Positions 6,274 through 12,314 of a DNA stretch of 12,314 nucleotides are shown piece after piece; position 1 is the stretch's first letter, and every line of letters starts with the position of its first letter. Location: assembly GCA_046735355.1 (NCBI GenBank), contig JBKPTC010000055.1, positions 1 to 12,314 on the forward strand. The letters are read 5' to 3'. The notes under the pieces are model-generated. The model made no database searches. It worked only from the letters and a program-made list of their open reading frames with translations, and was not told the DNA's origin. The position numbers and the translations under genes are program-made. The DNA comes from DATAEU01 sp046735355. Lineage in GTDB: Bacteria; Actinomycetota; UBA4738; HRBIN12.

Positions 6274-6471
6274 ATGTTCGAGTCGGCAGGGCTGCAGGTG
6301 CGCGAACGGTCGGACACCCTCCTCAAGCGGTGCGCCGGGTGCTCGCACTCCGAGTTCGTCCACGCGGACGACGCACCCCGGTGGTGCCTGTTCTCCGAGT
6401 GCGGCTGCTCCGACTACGTCGTCGGCGTGCCGGATGCGGACGCCGGCGACGCGCGTCGCGGCGCCGCCTGA
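6274..6471 (+). CDS. small Cys-rich, zinc-ribbon-like protein (65 aa)
   Basis: Cysteines lie at C20-x2-C23, then C38-x4-C43-x-C45, with H25 and H30 between. This spacing suggests one metal site, probably Zn, with four to five possible ligands. The N-terminal 19 residues and the Asp/Arg/Ala-rich C-terminal tail look flexible. The family is not recognised by name; similar one-finger proteins of unknown role are common in high-GC bacteria. The start ATG 6274 is supported by a -10 box 6 nt upstream and by lack of any ribosome binding site. The next gene starts 4 nt after its TGA, so the two are likely co-transcribed and translationally coupled. Confidence 0.78.
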   Translation: MFESAGLQVRERSDTLLKRCAGCSHSEFVHADDAPRWCLFSECGCSDYVVGVPDADAGDARRGAA

Positions 6472-6475
6472 GCGG

Positions 6476-6811
6476 ATGCCGTTGCGGGAAGCGTTCGCCA
6501 CGCGGCGCACCGGGCGCGTCCGAGCCCTGGTGACGGCGCCCGCACGATACGTGGTCGACCGCCGCGACGCTGCCCGCGTCCGTCGGTCCGTCTCCGTGGC
6601 GAGCACCGCGCTGGACTGGGCGGCGATGCACGGCACCGGCGACCTGACGGGCGTCGGCGCGATCCTCAGGGTCGCGCGGCGCGACGGAGCGGTCCTTCGT
6701 CTCGCCGAGAGCCGGCTGGTCCACCGCTCGCACGCCGACACGAGGGCCAGGGACGCGCTCGCGCTCGTGCAACTCGCGCTCGACGAGCTCCCGCCCCGTT
6801 TCGGCGCCTGA
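6476..6811 (+). CDS. hypothetical protein (111 aa)
   Basis: Family not recognised. The protein is basic in its first 40 residues (MPLREAFATRRTGRVRALV) and has a helical C-terminal half (DALALVQLALDELPPRF). No membrane segment, signal peptide or cysteine is visible. ATG 6476 lies 4 nt downstream of the stop of the zinc-ribbon-like gene, with no separate ribosome binding site, so translation probably continues by re-initiation. Third codon positions are almost all G or C in this frame over its full length, which supports it against the overlapping open frame on the other strand. Confidence 0.68.
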   Translation: MPLREAFATRRTGRVRALVTAPARYVVDRRDAARVRRSVSVASTALDWAAMHGTGDLTGVGAILRVARRDGAVLRLAESRLVHRSHADTRARDALALVQLALDELPPRFGA

Positions 6812-6822
6812 GCGGTGCCGGC

Positions 6823-6853
6823 GTGCCTGGTTTCCGGGCACGATCCACGTGCC
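6823..6853. terminator. overlapping hairpins between convergent genes (possible bidirectional terminator)
   Basis: GTGCCTGG-TTT-CCGGGCAC (6823-6841) forms an 8-bp stem with one U-G wobble. Its right arm overlaps a second stem, GGCACG (6837-6842) / CGTGCC (6848-6853), so the two are mutually exclusive. No U-tract follows, so intrinsic termination of the classical type is uncertain. The position between the stops at 6811 and 6906 fits a terminator. Confidence 0.45.
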
Positions 6854-6905
6854 GCACATCGAACGCGCGATCTGCGGCGGACCGCGCGGGCCCGCCGGGA
6901 TGCGT

Positions 6906-7094
6906 TCAGGCGGGGAGGGCCTTGACCTCGGCTGCGCGCAGGCGGCGGGTGGTCGGCGAGAGACGAAGTCCCATCATCCGCACCGGGGCGGGGGTCCAGG
7001 CTCCGTCCTTGAGGAGCTGAACGTTCGGGGCTCCGTCGGCCGTGACCGTCACCCGGAGGGTGGCGCCACCGGCGGTCCGGTAGAAGTCGATCAC
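6906..7094 (-). CDS. small hypothetical protein (62 aa)
   Basis: Family not recognised. It looks like a small beta-rich domain: MIDFYRTAGGATLRVTVTADG, then VQLLKDGAWTPAPVRM and a basic C-terminus RRLRAAEVKALPA. The GTG start (7094) overlaps the stop of the upstream membrane-protein gene as GTGA, so translation is probably coupled. A TAGTCT sequence lies exactly 6 nt before GTG inside the end of the upstream gene and could give an extra leaderless transcript. Confidence 0.7.
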   Translation of the reverse strand: MIDFYRTAGGATLRVTVTADGAPNVQLLKDGAWTPAPVRMMGLRLSPTTRRLRAAEVKALPA

Positions 7095-7990
7095 GGACGC
7101 AGACTAGCGGAATCGCCGGAACCGCGCTTCCGGCCACCGGACCACAGCGCGATCGCAGGAAGGACCATGGCCAGCGTGAGCAGCAGGTTCGTCGGAGACA
7201 CGGCGTGGGCGCCGGCGACGCCGGCCCGTGCCTGGAACCACGCGGCCGCGTTCCCGTTCAGGGTGTACACGGCGCCGAGCACCGCGACGGCCGTCCCGAG
7301 CAGGTAGCCGCTCGGCTTCCGAAGCCAGAGCAGAACCCCCGCGATCACGAGCGCCGGCATCATCAGCGTCAGGTCGAGCGCGAAGATCAGGTGCTGGCCG
7401 ACGACCGGTACGTCCTCGAGCAACGCGCCCGTGACGACGTTGCGCAGGATCAGGACGACCCACGCCGCGCCCTGCAGCACGCCGACCGCGATCAGCACGC
7501 CGCCGAGCAGATGCGCCCGGCGATCGTTGCGGAAGCGCTCGCCGAGCGCCCGGACGTCGAGCGCGGACAGCGCGAGGGCGATCGAGTACAACGACATCGA
7601 CATCGCGAGGATGTGCAGCAGGAACGCGTCGTTGAACGACGGACCGAACACGTAGAAGGCGTAGTTGTACGTCGCGTAGCCGAGCATCCCGAGCCACACG
7701 GCCGGCCAGCGGGTCGATCCACGCATCGAACGGAACACCGCGTACGCGAGAAGCGGCGACGCCACGACGAGCGACACGAGGTCGCCGCCGCGGAGCGCCT
7801 CGGAGGCCCATCGGCCCTGGGGATACAGCCCGCGAACCAGCAGGCCGAGCACCGAGGCGGCGACCATCACCGCGACGACCCCCCACGACATCGCGTACGC
7901 CACGCGCAGCCGGCGCGGCGTCCTGCTGCGCCTGGCGTCGGCGAGCGCCGTCACGCCGTCCTGCCGACCAACCGTCGTCGTTCTCAGCAT
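7091..7990 (-). CDS. multi-pass membrane protein of unknown function (299 aa, about 8 TM)
   Basis: Hydrophobic segments lie at about 32-53, 71-87, 97-115, 121-144, 161-183, 202-222, 228-252 and 268-285, after a basic cytoplasmic N-tail. Features between them include a Tyr/Phe-rich TYNYAFYVFGPSFNDAF stretch (107-123) at the end of TM3, a basic loop RFRNDRRAH (152-160) and histidines in or near TM4 (H126) and TM6 (H200). I know of no named family; it resembles unassigned membrane proteins of Actinomycetota and Chloroflexota. ATG 7990 is used because the hydrophobic core follows a normal-length N-tail and a GAGG lies about 10 nt upstream. A longer frame to 8158 would overlap the divergent VOC gene. 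It overlaps the following 62-aa gene by 4 bp, so the two form an operon. Confidence 0.85.
   Translation of the reverse strand: MLRTTTVGRQDGVTALADARRSRTPRRLRVAYAMSWGVVAVMVAASVLGLLVRGLYPQGRWASEALRGGDLVSLVVASPLLAYAVFRSMRGSTRWPAVWLGMLGYATYNYAFYVFGPSFNDAFLLHILAMSMSLYSIALALSALDVRALGERFRNDRRAHLLGGVLIAVGVLQGAAWVVLILRNVVTGALLEDVPVVGQHLIFALDLTLMMPALVIAGVLLWLRKPSGYLLGTAVAVLGAVYTLNGNAAAWFQARAGVAGAHAVSPTNLLLTLAMVLPAIALWSGGRKRGSGDSASLRP
7101..7106 (-). promoter_or_regulatory. possible internal -10 box (TAGTCT)
   Basis: On the minus strand TAGTCT ends 6 nt before GTG 7094, the same geometry as the clear leaderless starts at 6274 and 9075. It lies within the last codons of the upstream gene, so it may be chance. 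Confidence 0.3.
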
Positions 7991-8132
7991 GCAGATCGCC
8001 TCGCTCGGATCCGGGCCGGTACTTCCGCCGGCGCGCACCCCGACCGTACGGCGCGAGCCGCTCGCGGCCGGGGGCCCGGATCCCTCCGATCGCCGGGACC
8101 GTCGTCCCGTCGACCCCGTAGGGTGGCGGTCG
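7991..8132. promoter_or_regulatory. divergent promoter region with nested inverted repeats
   Basis: This 142-bp gap lies between the membrane-protein and VOC genes. It has an 11-bp perfect inverted repeat, GGATCCGGGCC (8007-8017) / GGCCCGGATCC (8073-8083). Inside it are GTAC at 8020-8023 and 8045-8048 and a CGCGAG-CCG-CTCGCG dyad (8052-8066). Outside it is GGGAC-CGTC-GTCCC (8095-8108), which covers the expected -35 zone of the VOC promoter. These may be operator sites. Confidence 0.4.
8119..8124 (+). promoter_or_regulatory. -10 box upstream of the VOC gene (TAGGGT)
   Basis: TAGGGT fits TAnnnT and ends 8 nt before ATG 8133, so the transcript would start at the start codon or 1-2 nt before it. 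No ribosome binding site is seen. Confidence 0.45.
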
Positions 8133-8555
8133 ATGGAGCAGCGCGTCTCGCTCATCACGCTCGGCGTCGCCGACGTCGCGCGCGCCCGTGCGTTCTACGA
8201 GGCCCTCGGCTGGGCGGTGACGCTCGCGCCCGAGGACATCGTGTTCTTCCAGGCGGGCGACATCGTCGTCGCGCTCTGGGGACGCCACCAGCTGGCGGAC
8301 GACAGCGGCGTCGACGACGCCGGCGGATGGGGCGGCGTGACGCTCGCGCACAATGTTCGAACGCGCGACGAGGTGGGCACGATCATCGACAGCGCGCGCC
8401 GCGCGGGCGCGCGGATCACGCGCGAGCCGTCAGAGACCTTCTACGGTGGATACGCCGGCGTGTTCGTCGATCCGGACGGACATCCGTGGGAGGTCGCGCA
8501 CAACCCCGGCTTGGAGCTCACCGACGACGGAGCCGTTCGGCTCTCGGCGCGCTGA
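8133..8555 (+). CDS. VOC-fold (glyoxalase/bleomycin-resistance-like) protein (140 aa)
   Basis: A two-module VOC protein of usual length. It shows the start strand LITLGVADVARARAFYEAL (7-25), the middle AGDIVVALWGR strand and the closing FVDPDGHPWEVAHNP (111-125), the typical DPDGxxxE end of the family. H73 (in VTLAHN) and E120 are candidates for the metal or substrate site. VOC proteins include glyoxalases, dioxygenases, epimerases and antibiotic-binding proteins; the sequence does not tell which reaction, if any, this one performs. It appears leaderless, starting 8 nt after a TAGGGT box, and is convergent with the small helical gene 10 bp downstream. Confidence 0.92.
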   Translation: MEQRVSLITLGVADVARARAFYEALGWAVTLAPEDIVFFQAGDIVVALWGRHQLADDSGVDDAGGWGGVTLAHNVRTRDEVGTIIDSARRAGARITREPSETFYGGYAGVFVDPDGHPWEVAHNPGLELTDDGAVRLSAR

Positions 8556-8565
8556 TCGCGAAACG

Positions 8566-8970
8566 TCAGGCCGCGAGCAGCCGGTCGAAGAACGAACGGT
8601 ACCGACGAAGCGCGAGCCGGAGGTCCTCGGTCGAGGCGTCGTCGCCCTGCGACCACTGCGACTCGAGGCGCTCCCGCGCGAGCGTGAAGGACGCCTGGAG
8701 CTGCTGGACCACCTCGAGCACCAAACGGTCGGCCTGCTCGACGGACTCGCGCGGATGGTCCACGAAGTCGGCCTGGATGTCCTCCCACCTCCGCCGGAAG
8801 TTGGTCGCTCGATCTCGGTCGAGCAACGCGTCGTCGCCGGCCGCGACGGCCGACGGGCGCACCCCATCGGGCGCGTCGGCCGATACGTCGGCCTCGTCGG
8901 GGACGCGCACGAAGGCGTCGTCGACGCCACCGCGCGTCTCCGCGTCGTTCCGTCGTGTCGTCTCCTCCAT
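8566..8970 (-). CDS. conserved-type small helical protein (134 aa)
   Basis: The first 55 residues are acidic and probably disordered. Residues 57-134 form a helical domain: NFRRRWEDIQADFVDHPRES, VEQADRLVLEVVQQLQASF, ARERLESQW, then LRLALRRYRSFFDRLLAA. I recall similar domains with a WxxIQxxFVDxP core in many actinobacterial hypothetical proteins, without a known function, so family membership is probable but the role is not. The start ATG 8970 has a strong AAGGGAGG ribosome binding site 5 nt upstream. It is divergent from the MpaB-like gene and convergent with the VOC gene. Confidence 0.85.
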   Translation of the reverse strand: MEETTRRNDAETRGGVDDAFVRVPDEADVSADAPDGVRPSAVAAGDDALLDRDRATNFRRRWEDIQADFVDHPRESVEQADRLVLEVVQQLQASFTLARERLESQWSQGDDASTEDLRLALRRYRSFFDRLLAA

Positions 8971-8975
8971 CGCTG

Positions 8976-8983
8976 CCTCCCTT
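8976..8983 (-). promoter_or_regulatory. strong ribosome binding site for start at 8970
   Basis: AAGGGAGG on the minus strand, 5 nt before ATG 8970. It is one of the few near-perfect Shine-Dalgarno sequences in the window, in contrast with the leaderless divergent gene at 9075. Confidence 0.75.
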
Positions 8984-9014
8984 CGCGTCGGCGCCCCGGA
9001 TTCGCGTGCGCCGG

Positions 9015-9033
9015 TCCCGTACCCGTCACGGGA
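9015..9033. promoter_or_regulatory. inverted repeat in a divergent promoter region
   Basis: TCCCGT (9015-9020) and ACGGGA (9028-9033) form a perfect 6-bp dyad with a 7-nt centre. It lies about 40-60 bp upstream of the predicted transcription start at 9075 and near the ribosome binding site of the leftward gene, a usual place for an operator. No repressor gene is identified. Confidence 0.3.
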
Positions 9034-9062
9034 ACGTCATACGCAGGCCGAAGAGGCGCTCG

Positions 9063-9068
9063 TACGAT
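9063..9068 (+). promoter_or_regulatory. -10 box of a leaderless gene (TACGAT)
   Basis: TACGAT, a good TAnnnT match, ends exactly 6 nt before ATG 9075 with no ribosome binding site between, so the mRNA probably begins at the start codon. Confidence 0.6.
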
Positions 9069-9074
9069 GCAGCG

Positions 9075-9926
9075 ATGACGACGCTGCACGACGTCGTCCG
9101 GACGTTTCCGCGTCCGGAACCCGGACGCGTGGGCGATCCCGGGCTGTTCGGACCCCGATCGTTCGCCTGGCGCATCAACCGCGAGTCGGTGTTGCTGCTC
9201 GGCGGCGGGCGCGCGTTGCTGATGCAGATCGCGCATCCGCTGGTCGCGGCCGGCGTGAGCGACCACAGCGACTTCACCGCGAACCCGTTCGATCGTCTCT
9301 GGCGAACGGTCGACGCGGCCCTCACCGTGATCTTCGGCGACTCGGAGCAGGCGCACGCCGCAGCCGAGCGCGTGACGGCGATCCACCGGCGCGTGCGCGG
9401 TCGACGGGATGCCGCGCCGTACTCGGCGCTCGATCCCGAGCTGCTGCTCTGGGTGCACGCCACGTTGGTCGACTCGTCGATCGAGTCGTACGCCGCGTTC
9501 GTGCGTCCGATGTCGGCGTCCGTTCGCGCCCGCTACTACGCCGAGATGAAGCGCATGGGGTCGGCCTTCGGCATCCCGCCCGAGACACATCCGCCGACGT
9601 ACGACGACTTCCGCGCGTACGTCGAGTCGACCGTTTCGACGCTCGAGATCGGGCCAGAGAGCCGCACCGTCGCGCGCTCGGTCGTCTCGCCCGAGATGCC
9701 GGCGTTGGCCGCACCGGCGGGCGTCCTCGGAGCGCTCGCGAGCGTCGGGCTGCTGCCGCCTCGGATCCGCGACGGCCTCGGGCTGTGGTGGGGTCGGTCG
9801 CCGCAGTTCGGCTTCGGGGCGCTGGCCGCCACGCTCCGGGCGAGCGTTCCGCTGCTTCCGGCCCGCGTCCGGTTCTGGCCGCACGCCCGCGTCGCCGCGC
9901 ATAGGGTCGGCGCGGACCGGGGATAG
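9075..9926 (+). CDS. MpaB/DUF2236-family oxygenase (283 aa)
   Basis: The protein matches the DUF2236 family, now called the ER-bound oxygenase MpaB/MpaB'/rubber oxygenase catalytic domain (Pfam PF09995). Seen features: RESVLLLGGGRALLMQIAHP (36-55), the family signature; VAAGVSDHSDF (57-67) with H64; DRLWRT (73-78); WVHATLVDS (126-134) with H128; and YYAEMKRMG (154-162). H54, H64 and H128 are candidates for heme or metal contacts. Characterised relatives cleave prenyl chains or rubber oxidatively; bacterial small members like this one mostly have no assigned substrate. It has no signal peptide or clear TM helix in the first half, though the C-terminal part is moderately hydrophobic and could sit on the membrane. 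It starts leaderless at ATG 9075. The GH13 gene follows after 45 bp and may be co-transcribed, but no functional link is evident. Confidence 0.92.
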   Translation: MTTLHDVVRTFPRPEPGRVGDPGLFGPRSFAWRINRESVLLLGGGRALLMQIAHPLVAAGVSDHSDFTANPFDRLWRTVDAALTVIFGDSEQAHAAAERVTAIHRRVRGRRDAAPYSALDPELLLWVHATLVDSSIESYAAFVRPMSASVRARYYAEMKRMGSAFGIPPETHPPTYDDFRAYVESTVSTLEIGPESRTVARSVVSPEMPALAAPAGVLGALASVGLLPPRIRDGLGLWWGRSPQFGFGALAATLRASVPLLPARVRFWPHARVAAHRVGADRG

Positions 9927-9955
9927 ACGGCGCTGCGCCGCAACCCGCGCGACCG

Positions 9956-9965
9956 AAGGTGGTGA
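9956..9965 (+). promoter_or_regulatory. near-consensus ribosome binding site pointing to a CTG start
   Basis: AAGGTGGTGA differs from the ideal AAGGAGGTGA at one base and is followed 6 nt later by CTG 9972. An in-frame TGA (9963) lies within it, so no start further upstream is possible. Confidence 0.7.
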
Positions 9966-9971
9966 CTCGAG

Positions 9972-11573
9972 CTGCAGGACCGGTGGTACAAGCACGCGCT
10001 CATCTACGAGGTGTCCGTCCGGACGTTCCAGGACTCGAACGGCGACGGCGTCGGCGACCTCCGCGGGCTGATCCGGCGCCTGGACTACCTCGCCGGGCTC
10101 GGCGTGAGCTGCCTGTGGCTGCTGCCGTTCTATCCGTCACCGTGGCGCGACGACGGCTACGACGTCACCGACTACTACGCGGTTCATCCCGAGCTCGGCG
10201 ACCTGGGCGACTTCGTCGATCTCGTGCACGCGGCGGACGACCGCGGGATGCGGATCATCGTCGACCTCGTCCTCAATCACACGTCCAACGAACATCCGTG
10301 GTTCCGCGCCGCGCGCGACGACCATCCCGTCTACCGCGACTATTACGTGTGGGCCGACGAGAAACCGCCGGACGCCGAGAAGGGCGTCGTGTTTCCCGGC
10401 GTGCAGAAGTCGACGTGGTCGTACGACCGCAAGGCGGGCCGGTACTACTTCCACCGCTTCTACGACTTCCAGCCCGACCTCAACATCGCCAACCCGGCGG
10501 TTCGACACGAGATGGAGAAGATCATCGGGTTCTGGCTCGAGCTCGGCATCGCCGGCTATCGGCTGGACGCCGCGCCGTTCCTGATCGAGCCGGCCGGCGC
10601 GGAGGGCGTCCAGCCGGGACCGGACTTCGGCTACCTCCACACCCTGCGCAACCAGCTGTCGTGGCGCCGCGGCGATGCCGTGCTCCTCGGGGAGGCCAAT
10701 GTCGACCGCGACCAGGTCGAGGACTACTACGGCCCCGGCGGGATGCACATGCTGTTCAACTTCGACGCCAACCGGAACCTCTGGCTCGCGCTCGCGCGCG
10801 AGGACGCGCGACCGCTCGTGCAGGCGCTCCGCGACACGACCGGCATCCCCGAGACCGATCAGTGGGCGATGTTCATCCGCAACCACGACGAGATCGACCT
10901 CGGCAAGCTGAGCGACCGTGAGCGCCAGGACGTGTTCGCCGCGTTCGCGCCCGATCGGGGGATGCAGCTGTACGACCGGGGCATCCGCCGGCGGCTCGCG
11001 CCGATGCTCGGCGGCGAGCGTCGTCGGATCGAGCTCGCGTTCAGTCTGCTGCTGTCGTTGCCGGGAACGCCGGTGATCTACTACGGCGACGAGATCGGGA
11101 TGGGCGAGGACCTGTCGCTGCCCGAACGAATGCCCGTGCGGACGCCGATGCAATGGGCGAACGATCGCAACGGCGGCTTCTCGAGGGCCAAGCGCGGCGA
11201 GCTGAGCGCGCCGGTCGTCAGATCCGGTCCGTTCGGCTATCCGAACGTGAACGTCGGGGACGAGCTGCGAGATCCCGCGTCCCTCCTCAACTGGGTCGAG
11301 CGGGCGATCGTCGCGCGCGCCGACGCGCCGGGGCTGGCGACGGGCACGTGGGACGCGCTCGACACCGGCATCGACGCGGTCCTGGCGCTCGAGTTCCGGC
11401 ACGCGGGCGACCGGACGATCACGCTGCACAACCTGAGCCGGCGCAAGCGCCGCGTCGAGCTCGACACGCTCGAGGGCGGCTGGGACGTGTTCGCGAACCG
11501 CAGCTATCCGGCCCCCGGCACGGAGACCGAGATCGACGGCTACGGCTATCGCTGGCTCCGGCCGGGCGACTGA
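9972..11573 (+). CDS. GH13 alpha-amylase-family enzyme, trehalose synthase (TreS)-like (533 aa)
   Basis: The best match is trehalose synthase / maltose alpha-D-glucosyltransferase, which interconverts maltose and trehalose in the cytosol. All four GH13 conserved regions are present: DLVLNH (98-103), GYRLDA with nucleophile D199, LLGEAN with acid/base E241, and FIRNHDE with D306. TreS-like stretches include YRDYYVWAD, FHRFYDFQPDLN, GIRRRLAPMLGG, YYGDEIGMGEDL, VRTPMQWANDRNGGFSRA and PNVNV. A short beta-sandwich domain C closes the protein. Its length is close to single-domain TreS; there is no fused maltokinase. The start is inferred as CTG 9972: the family's WYK-x-A-x-IYE beginning (WYKHALIYEV) lies upstream of the first GTG (10011), and a strong ribosome binding site precedes CTG. 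No treY, treZ, pep2 or glgE is nearby, so a related activity (for example alpha-glucosidase or glucosyl transfer) cannot be excluded. Confidence 0.9.
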   Translation: MQDRWYKHALIYEVSVRTFQDSNGDGVGDLRGLIRRLDYLAGLGVSCLWLLPFYPSPWRDDGYDVTDYYAVHPELGDLGDFVDLVHAADDRGMRIIVDLVLNHTSNEHPWFRAARDDHPVYRDYYVWADEKPPDAEKGVVFPGVQKSTWSYDRKAGRYYFHRFYDFQPDLNIANPAVRHEMEKIIGFWLELGIAGYRLDAAPFLIEPAGAEGVQPGPDFGYLHTLRNQLSWRRGDAVLLGEANVDRDQVEDYYGPGGMHMLFNFDANRNLWLALAREDARPLVQALRDTTGIPETDQWAMFIRNHDEIDLGKLSDRERQDVFAAFAPDRGMQLYDRGIRRRLAPMLGGERRRIELAFSLLLSLPGTPVIYYGDEIGMGEDLSLPERMPVRTPMQWANDRNGGFSRAKRGELSAPVVRSGPFGYPNVNVGDELRDPASLLNWVERAIVARADAPGLATGTWDALDTGIDAVLALEFRHAGDRTITLHNLSRRKRRVELDTLEGGWDVFANRSYPAPGTETEIDGYGYRWLRPGD

Positions 11574-11652
11574 GCGGCAGCGACACGGCGGCAACATCTT
11601 CTCCACATGCGTCCGATTGCGAGGACGCGCGCGCACAGCGCATCATCGGGGC

Positions 11653-12204
11653 GTGCAGTTCGCGCGCGGATCCGATCTCGTCGCGCGCCCGTCGTTCCGG
11701 GCGCTGTGGCTTCCGATCCATCGACTCGTGATCGTCGGCTTCCTGGCGATCGCCGCGAGCGGCGTCGTCGCCTGGGCGATGGACATCGCGTTCGGCGACG
11801 CCTTCGTCGCGGGCGACGCGCCCGGCGTCACGTACACCGCCGACCGGTGCGCCGAGCTGTTCGAGTACGCGCCCGGCGCGCGCACATGCGAAGGAGCCGC
11901 CGCGATGCACCACGCGGGCGAGGTCATCCAATACCGGATCGCCACGCTCGCCTTGGCGCTCGTCGCATGGCTCGGCTACATCACGATCCGGCGCGCCGGG
12001 CATCGCTCGCCGGCGCCGGCGCTCGAGGCGACGATGGGCGCGACCGCCTTCGGGCTCGCCGGCGTCGTCCTGCTCGCGCTCGCCGCGAACGCGTGGGTCC
12101 TAGGACCGTGGTCGGGCGCCGGACAGTATCTGAGCGCGGCGCTCGTGGCGCTGCCGATCGCCGCGGTGCTCGCCGTCCGCGCGTACCACGAGATCCGGGC
12201 CTAG
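11653..12204 (+). CDS. four-TM membrane protein of unknown function (183 aa)
   Basis: TM helices lie at about 25-47, 95-112, 131-150 and 159-177. Between TM1 and TM2 is a loop of about 47 residues with two cysteines (C66, C79) that could form a disulfide if the loop is outside the cell, followed by MHHAGEVIQYR at the entry of TM2. H86 and H87 there could bind a metal or heme, but no family is recognised. The start is uncertain: GTG 11653 is preferred because a CATCAT sequence sits 6 nt upstream (leaderless-like) and the extra residues from 11617 look random. It lies 79 bp after the GH13 gene and 11 bp from the convergent gene at the right edge. Confidence 0.8.
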   Translation: MQFARGSDLVARPSFRALWLPIHRLVIVGFLAIAASGVVAWAMDIAFGDAFVAGDAPGVTYTADRCAELFEYAPGARTCEGAAAMHHAGEVIQYRIATLALALVAWLGYITIRRAGHRSPAPALEATMGATAFGLAGVVLLALAANAWVLGPWSGAGQYLSAALVALPIAAVLAVRAYHEIRA

Positions 12205-12215
12205 ACCGGTCCGGT

Positions 12216-12314
12216 TCACGGCTCGCGGGTCGGGACCCAGCACAGCGTTCGCCCGTCGGGGCGCACCTGCACCGTGGCGCCGAAGCACTTCGGAACGATC
12301 CCAGCGTGGAAGAT
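12216..12314 (-). CDS. C-terminal end of an unknown protein (cut by the right edge)
   Basis: The last 32 codons plus TGA (12216-12218) are visible on the minus strand. The residues include HAGIVPKCFG, ATVQVRPDGRT and LCWVPTREP, with two cysteines and a strand-rich look. Codon use is G/C-ending. The stop sits 11 bp from that of the rightward membrane-protein gene, like the other tight convergent pairs here. Too little is seen to name a family. Confidence 0.55.
   Translation of the reverse strand: MFHAGIVPKCFGATVQVRPDGRTLCWVPTREP

Noticed and set aside
7205..9904. Long open plus-strand frame across four genes (about 900 codons)
   Set aside because: It crosses genes on both strands, is full of Arg/Ala/Gly runs, and has no recognisable domain.
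9927..9971. Small GC hairpin (cggcgctgcgccg) as a terminator between the MpaB-like and GH13 genes
   Set aside because: The stem is only 4-5 bp with a tiny loop and no T-run; the gap is short and the genes may be co-transcribed.
10137..11636. Long minus-strand frame antisense to the GH13 gene
   Set aside because: The GH13 gene has all four catalytic motifs; the antisense product has no recognisable motif and is a by-product of codon bias.

Overview
This is a high-GC bacterial stretch (about 70% G+C by eye, with third codon positions almost always G or C in the real genes). It carries 14 protein-coding genes, two of them cut by the window edges. No rRNA, tRNA, insertion sequence or CRISPR array is visible. 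The gene families (MpaB/DUF2236 oxygenase, a TreS-like GH13 enzyme, a class E-like sortase fold, a neocarzinostatin-like domain) and apparent leaderless starts with a TAnnnT box exactly 6 nt upstream fit an Actinomycetota or a high-GC Chloroflexota genome. The sequence alone does not decide between them.

Left part (1-1096): the 3' end of a gene whose protein ends in tandem KSTGR repeats meets a small helical protein head-on. Next comes a leftward membrane-anchored Ser/Thr/Pro- and Gly-rich surface protein.

Surface module (515-5736): divergent from that surface protein is a rightward set of three genes. The first is a GT4 glycosyltransferase. The second is a secreted, membrane-anchored protein joining a neocarzinostatin-like Ig domain to a PstS-like binding fold on a glycine stalk. 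The third is a sortase-fold membrane protein whose start overlaps the stop of the second (ATGA). It has no cysteine anywhere and has Arg where the catalytic His should be, so it is best read as a pseudo-sortase. This coupled pair is the most interesting system in the window.

Middle (5746-8970): a row of small genes (hypothetical proteins, a Cys-rich zinc-ribbon-like protein), an 8-TM membrane protein, a VOC-fold protein and a small helical conserved protein. Right (9075-12314): an MpaB/DUF2236 oxygenase, a TreS-like GH13 enzyme that seems to start at CTG, a 4-TM membrane protein, and the 3' end of a leftward gene.

Four of the five convergent gene pairs are only 4-11 bp apart. The fifth (6811/6906) has 94 bp with strong hairpins. 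Divergent promoter regions lie at 1097-1173, 5971-6273, 7991-8132 and 8971-9074.
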